From contig RCSZ01000001.1 in assembly GCA_014898425.1 (NCBI GenBank), positions 1,612,001 to 1,676,000 of the forward strand: a stretch of 64,000 bases of DNA. The letters are read 5' to 3'. A program made the translations under genes and the position numbers. This document shows, in pieces, positions 58,168-64,000 of the stretch. The notes beneath the pieces are model-generated. The model was not told the origin of the DNA. It saw only the letters and a list, made by a program, of their open reading frames with translations, and did no database searches. Source of the stretch: Botryotinia globosa (lineage: Eukaryota > Ascomycota > Leotiomycetes > Helotiales > Sclerotiniaceae). The first letter of the stretch is position 1, and each line of letters starts with the position of its first letter.

Positions 58168-59195
58168 ATTTCTCCAAGGACGAGAATTTTCTTTTCACGC
58201 ACACATACACATTACTAAAAGAATAAATAAATATTTTACGATATGTTCTGAAGATGGAGAAAGTGGTTTTCATGAGTTTGTATGTTGGGTTACTGGGATA
58301 CGGATAGCGGATATCGGATTCAAATGATGGATAGTTTACGATACCAGTGCGGATGAACAGGACGGGCATATATGCGTGCATGCGTGTATGAATAATGGTT
58401 TGGGAGGGAAATTTTGAGGATACTTTCCTGTTTTTTCCCGAAATTCGCAGAGATTTTGTCATGTCATGTCATATTATATGATATGATGTGATGTGTGCTG
58501 CAAGATCGGAACAAAGAATAAGAAATATCGAGTTATGAAGTTGAAGTTTACCTTCATGTCTTGGGAATGGAATAGAATGAAATGGAATGGAATAGGGATG
58601 TGATTGATTGATTGATTTACGGATTACATTATTTATTACCTTTTAGTAATCTTTTTAATATATAATTTTGTTCTTGGATGATGGTTGTTATATCTGTATG
58701 TGTTTTGTGATCTTCGATCTCTTATTTTCTTTTTCTAACTTGCGAATTAGTAGGAACTTGTGTTTTGTAGGATCTTGTGTCTTGTTGTGTTTTGTTTCCT
58801 TTACTCTTCTCATCTCTTTTCTCATCTTTTTTCTCATCTCTTCTTCGCATCTTCTATTTTATCTCTTCTTCGCATCTCCTCTTCGTGTCTTTTCTTCTTT
58901 TCTTTTATCTCATCTCATCTCATCTCCTCATCTTCTCATCTTCTCTTCTCCTCTTCTCCTCTTCTCATCCCTTTTCATTTCATCTCATCCCTTTTTCTCT
59001 TCTTCTCATAATATATCACGATAATAGTACCACGCTTTCATCACATGCATTAGGTACTCAATCACTCAATCACTTAGTATACTCAGTACTCGGTACTCAG
59101 TACTCAGTATCTTGACTGTCTGTATATATATCTATATATATCAGAAGTGTTGATGTGAAGTTTAAGTTGGGAGTTTGAGGATGGGAAGGTGGAAG

Positions 59196-59416
59196 GGGAG
59201 GGTGAGAAGGGGGAGAGGGGGAGGTGGAAGGGGGAGAGGGGGAGGTGGAAGGGGGAGAGGGGGAGGTGGAAGGGGGAGAGGGGGAGGTGGAAGGGGGAGA
59301 GGGGGAGGTGGAAGGGGGAGAGGGGGAAGTGGAAGGGGGAAGTGGAAGGGGGAAGTGGAAGGGGGAAGTGGAAGGGGGAAGTGGAAGGGGGAAGTGGAAG
59401 GGGGAAGTGGAAGGGG
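59196..59416. repeat. All-purine minisatellite (21-bp then 13-bp units)
   Basis: About six copies of a 21-base unit (GGAGGTGGAAGGGGGAGAGGG) followed by about seven copies of a 13-base derivative (GGAAGTGGAAGGG). Apart from the single T per unit it is entirely purine and G-rich on the plus strand. Confidence 0.9.
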
Positions 59417-60759
59417 GTGGGTTTGAGGGGTGAATGGGGAATAGGGATGCTGGATGTTAGCTGTTGGATGTTGGATCTTGGATTTTGGAGTAGAATTTAA
59501 TTTGTGAGGTTATTAGTGAGGTTTTTGGAAGATTTTTGGAAAGGTTTTTTGAAAGGTTTTTTGAAAGGTTTTTTATTTGTGGTTTTGTATTGTAAGAGGG
59601 GATGAGATGGTATGAAATGGAAGGCTTGATATGAAACGATATAGATTAATTTACATATTTGATATTCAATATGCAATATCAAATATCAAACATTCAATAT
59701 TTAATACTCACTTTATCCTTTCTTCAAGTGGGGAATATGGATTAGAAACTATGGGAGGGTTTGGGGATGTTGATGTGAGGATATAGTATGAATTGATATA
59801 ATCATAAGCTATCAAATAAATGGGAGGGAAGAAGTTACAAGGAATTTCCTCTTTTTATTACACTCTCTTTCCCTTTTCACTCTTAGAGACAAGAGTTCTC
59901 AAATAGCACAGCGCGAGTGTTACCTTGAATGAGATAATAGATAAGAGTTTTTCATATTCTATTATATATCCTCGCTTTCTTTTTGAATTATTGTCTACTA
60001 TATATCTATATATTATCATATTCAAACTTCAATCCTATACTCTCAACGTCTATACCTCCGTGTTTCTTTCACTAATGAGAACGGAAAAGTTTCAAGTAGC
60101 CTAATTGAAGAAATCGAAATCCCAGGAAAGTCTCCGGAGAGGTTTAAATTGAGAAAGCGGTTATTTAACAATCTCACAGCGTTGAAAATAACTACTGATA
60201 TAATTCCTCAGGGGTGGCATAAGGTATCTGTGAAATTGATGTAGACTTTTTGCTCACAATTTGTACTATCGTGAAGATCGTGAAGATCTCCACGTTTTCA
60301 AACTTCGCGAGAGTATCATGATTTGTGAATCATTCCTCTTGTATAGAGATCCTTACTATAGAATCTAGATATATATATACGCGGGGTTTAACGGTTATAG
60401 CGGCTGAAGCCACGCTTGATAGCGACAAGAGTAGCTTCTGCTACGATTTCGACATCGACGGACAGCTACCCCTTGAGGACAGCGTGGAAGACGATAATAC
60501 GACGATATTATTGGCACGGCGCTAGCAAAAGAACGACGTGTAGCGAAGAGGGTGATTCGATTTGATGGGATAAGTTTCTGTTAGGGGGATGGTTAGCCAG
60601 GCTCAAGGATAAAGGTTACCAAATCTCTAAACCAATTAGAACATTCAAATTAGAGAATATTGAGGTTGCTTGGGACATTTAAGTATCTTGGGATTTTCAA
60701 CGGCGTTGAGATGTTCAGATTCTTATATTGTTGGACTGTAGTTCGGACTGTTGGATATA

Positions 60760-61570
60760 TTAGGCTGCAGTTGTGGTGGTAGTTGAGAGGAAATAATGAA
60801 GGAGGATATTATGGTCTTGTTATATATGTTGATGATTCTATACTTCTTTCCTTTTTAGGGCCCAGAAGAGATATGGAGGGAGAGACTATCGCTATGACAT
60901 AGTAGGAAGTGATGCTAGCTGGCTTGAGTGGAGAACCAATAAGGTAGGTATGAGCTAAATTTGAAGAATGCTTTAGATGATTTATATGTCTTATGTCGAG
61001 GTAATAACTGTTTGAGATATGTATATCTTTATCATTTGATTACCTACCTATCCCTTCTCAGATCCGATATGGTTCAGTAATCAAAATTCGTAGTCTATAT
61101 TTTTAATATACCTACTTGCATCCTTTGGTGGTCAATACAGCACTATCTAGATAGGATTTATAGTATATTAGTAGTTGATTATATAGAAACCGGATTAATC
61201 AATACATAATCACCTTGGAGAGTTTGAAAGTTTTGTTTGCTGATTACTCAAGTATAGCAGTAGCCACAGGATGATTCATCAAGACCATACTCTTTCATTC
61301 CTTCCACTGGAAGGAAGCTACGTTATTCGCACCTTTACTAAATTCCCCCAAAAGTCGTTTAATTATAGTACTGTGGACAACTAACCTCTCGTGTTCGCAA
61401 TCGGTCGATTTGCTGCTACTAATAATCTATTCGATCCTCTTGTTCTTCATCATCAAACGGCCCCTCGTCCATGGTTTCACAAAAGACCTATTCGATGGCG
61501 ACAGAGGGTAGAATGGGATTCTCACTACCAGCAATCCATCCGTAGTTTTGGTCAGAACTTTTGACCGGCA
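60760..61570 (+). mobile_element. Degenerate retroelement remnant (Ty1/copia-like reverse transcriptase trace)
   Basis: Near 60817-60850 one frame reads LVIYVDDSILLS, the YVDD catalytic box of a copia-type reverse transcriptase, followed within 60 codons by stop codons in all frames. Short downstream pieces up to 61570 are open for 20-50 codons but shifted relative to each other. A small upstream open piece (60400-60525) may belong to the same relic. No LTRs were identified. Confidence 0.4.
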
Positions 61571-62688
61571 TTGAACCCTTACTTCAATCTGTATACAATT
61601 TCAAAAGAATGATAAAACAATTAGAAAAGTGTTTGTTGTATTAAAGCATTTGAGGACTTTTAGAATCTGTAACTGTTCTAAAGTAACTTTAAGTAAGCTC
61701 TATAATAGTTATTGAACCAGCTGAGGTGTATTCGTGAGCCGAAGTAGCGATACTTCTGATGATGAAAAAATGATTGTCACCTCTAAAGAAACGTTTCGCA
61801 TGTGATCATGGGACAATCAGTAAGATACATCTTCGCAACATATCTCAGGGGAAATCATAACCAACCTGGTGACCTACCTTATACTAAATGACGTTAACAA
61901 GCTATCGTCAAATAAGATAGCAATCATTCTCGCAAATGTAGACAAGCTCAATAAAATGGTATCTAAAGTAGACTTCTCCGAAGTTTGTCTCCTAGCATGA
62001 TTACTCCTCATAATCCCATGTCTTGCCAATCGTATAATAAAAAGGCAGCAATAATCGCGAGATGCGATTTCATTTCCTGGAAGGAATTATACTCATATAC
62101 CAGATACTTATTCTATCAAATAAAAATTCAAGTTCCAGTGATCACTGTTTCTACAATCTGCATGAGTGAATTTTATATATACCTGTAATGTATAATACTC
62201 TCTAATCAGATGTGCTGGTGTGGTTTCACTCATCAATAATATCGTAAATGAGATCTTGGTATCTATAGAGTTCACTGTACTACTCGTATATGTAATCAAT
62301 TGATACCGTACACCCTCAAATCATCCAAGATTATCTCAGAATCCAACCATACAGTGAATCGTATATCATCGATGTCGCTTGATTCACGTAACTATACGGC
62401 TCGCTTACCTAGTACAGTGATTAGCCGCTTGAATACAGCTAGCTAAATTTGATACATGGCTGTATCACTTGTTAGTCCGAAGTAGTTATAAGGATGAGAT
62501 TCTCCTACAAGTCAACATCCTTTCTATTCTCTCAACGAATCTTACTTTGATAGCTTTCTTCAAGCAAAATCTTGTACTCTACTTGAGAATTCATTAGCAC
62601 GATACAACTACAAGCACCTGTTCATTATAGCTACAGCACTCCACACCAAAAACATCTCCCCACAGGATAGACAGAGTATCGCAGGAAC

Positions 62689-64000
62689 ATGTCTATGAAT
62701 ATCGAACAAACTTTCCAAGCAGGATCTGTCGAAGTCTTGCAACATTCTGTTGAGACATTCGATGAGAATGAAGGCACCCTTCAAAACGACTTTGAGTCCA
62801 GCTCAGCACCAGTATGTCCCTGGCTTCTATTCTTGTTTGTTTTCATAATAACTCATTATCTTTAGGAGGACATAGAATACAGTCCCTACCTTGACTGGGC
62901 GCTTTCATGGTCGGACTACGTTGAATACATGTTAGTCGAACAAGAGCGTGATCTTGCATCATGCAATGGAGATTCCAGCGAGAATTTGGGGTTCACACGC
63001 CTTGAATCTGATTGGGACGCTACTCTTAATTCGGACGAATCATGGCCTCAGTCAGATGATTCATGGGAGAGACAACCCACGGTATCATTTGCTGATGAAT
63101 ACGAAGCACGAATGGCTGCGATAGATGCGGAAGCCGAGAACGCTCTCAACACAGGTGCAAAGCGAAGCCCGGATGCACCCGCGCCAGTTGTATTCATCGA
63201 TTCACTCGAGAAGATGGACAAATTTCTACCCGTTCTATCCCGCCTCAAGGATGGAGTTGAGCTTGCATTTGATTGCGAAGGCACACCGGAAGTGGACGAG
63301 AATGGGGAGTCTATCCCAGGCGGCGGCTTTGGTCGCACTGGAGATATCTCATTCCTATCGATGACAGTGATTTCGATCGACATCACCTACGTCTTCGATG
63401 TCTGGCAGCTCAAGAGAATTGTTTTTGACCGTCAAAATAATGACGGTCTATCTCTCAAGACGATTTTGGAATCACATGACAGAATTCAACTCTGGTGGGA
63501 TGTTCGTAGCGATTGGGATACACTGTTCTACAAATATGGGATTCAAATCGGAAAAGTTCGCGATGTACAGCTAATGGAGCTTTTATCTCGGTCTGGCCGG
63601 AAGTCGAACATCGTTGGCTTGCACAGTATTATGAAATACGAAGGTCAATATACCATGAGCTCATGTAGGTTGAAGACCTGGCTGAAAGATAAAGCATCTG
63701 GAGGAGCATACTTCGAGCGAAACGGCTGGCGACCGCTTACGACCAGACCATTGACCAGGACTGCAAGAAACTATATTGCAGGCGACACTGAGTGCCTTTG
63801 CGGCTTGCATAAACGACTGCAGAATAGGTTGAAAGGTTGGCTCGAAATGACGCAAGGAAAGACTGTCGGAGGTCTGATGGATGCCATTGGGAAGCCATCC
63901 ACCCTTCTCGCAACTACAGATGACTTGATGCAATTTATCGACGAACAATCAATGATTCGAGCTCACTATGCGATATCTCCGGGGTTTGATTCTCGGTCTC
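62689..64000 (+). CDS. 3'-5' exonuclease domain protein (partial, runs off the window)
   Basis: ATG 62689, exon 62689-62811, intron 62812-62865, then an open frame to the end of the window (about 419 residues visible). A polar acidic N-terminal ~150 residues precedes a DEDD-type 3'-5' exonuclease fold: LAFDCEGTPE supplies the first Asp-x-Glu pair, and WWDVRSDWDTLFYKYGI matches the second motif with its Asp. RDVQLMELLSRSG corresponds to the segment that follows in fungal relatives of the Egalitarian/EXD1/WRN-exonuclease group. It is likely an RNA or DNA trimming enzyme or a nuclease-fold binding protein; the third motif should lie near or beyond the window end. The stop codon is not in the window. 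Confidence 0.85.

Larger units (their letters stand above)
58168..62688. other. Gene-poor region with purine minisatellites and retroelement remnants
   Basis: 4.5 kb. A pyrimidine-rich TCTCATCT-type stretch (58778-59010), the purine minisatellite (59196-59416), repeats of TTTTTTGAAAGG near 59537-59572, and from about 60300 to 61570 scattered remnants of a retroelement (listed separately). 61600-62688 shows no feature other than the exonuclease gene's leader. Confidence 0.55.

Noticed and set aside
58668..59115. Overlapping Ser/Leu/Phe-rich frames of 83-118 codons
   Set aside because: Low-complexity TCTTCTCATC tract read in three frames; looks hydrophobic only because of base composition.
59175..59500. 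Three overlapping open frames of Gly/Arg/Glu repeats
   Set aside because: All are products of the purine minisatellite being free of stops in every frame.

Overview
The window looks like nuclear DNA of a filamentous ascomycete. Genes carry short introns of about 40-110 bases with GT..AG ends and CTAAC-type branch sites, intergenic spacers are long, and several islands are almost pure A/T, as expected from RIP (repeat-induced point mutation). Gene content (fungal opsin plus carotenoid genes, GPR1/FUN34/YaaH protein, fungus-type transcription factors) fits a leotiomycete such as Botrytis, Sclerotinia or a relative. That species-level guess comes from the gene set, not from a search.

Layout. 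1-2531: 3' part of a fungal-specific transcription factor. 3171-3262: intron-containing tRNA-Asn. 4187-5621: unknown single-TM protein. 7409-11312 (-): mismatch repair protein MSH6. 12611-20995: three intact, intron-rich genes for long helical proteins (two minus, one plus). Two of them are homologous and resemble, by length and architecture, alpha-xenorhabdolysin/ClyA-type pore formers. The third is an 807-residue helical protein with a beta-rich C-terminus. A/T islands flank the group on both sides. 23078-26737: two decayed genes facing each other, a C2H2 plus Zn2Cys6 transcription factor and a DNA polymerase eta, each with several nonsense codons. 27679-29353: secreted arylsulfatase with an apparent in-frame TGA before its last 61 conserved-looking codons. 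30036-31538 (-): membrane protein of unknown role. 32707-33783 (-): secreted or anchored alpha/beta hydrolase.

35412-45360 is a complete retinal/opsin cluster: rhodopsin proton pump (-), phytoene desaturase (-), bifunctional phytoene synthase/lycopene cyclase (-) and a carotenoid cleavage dioxygenase (+) divergent from it. Together these can make beta-carotene from geranylgeranyl diphosphate, cleave it to retinal, and supply the opsin chromophore.

47403-49337: secreted Ser/Ala-rich-tailed surface protein. 49338-57135: gene-poor, with microsatellites, A/T islands and a 749-bp element with about 50-bp terminal inverted repeats. 57136-58167: GPR1/FUN34/YaaH (acetate transporter family) protein. 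58168-62688: gene-poor, with purine minisatellites and retroelement remnants. 62689-64000: 5' part of a 3'-5' exonuclease-domain gene running off the end.

The best candidate for an undescribed system is the three-gene helical-protein cluster at 12.6-21.0 kb. All gene models were spliced by hand with phases checked; no homology search was possible.
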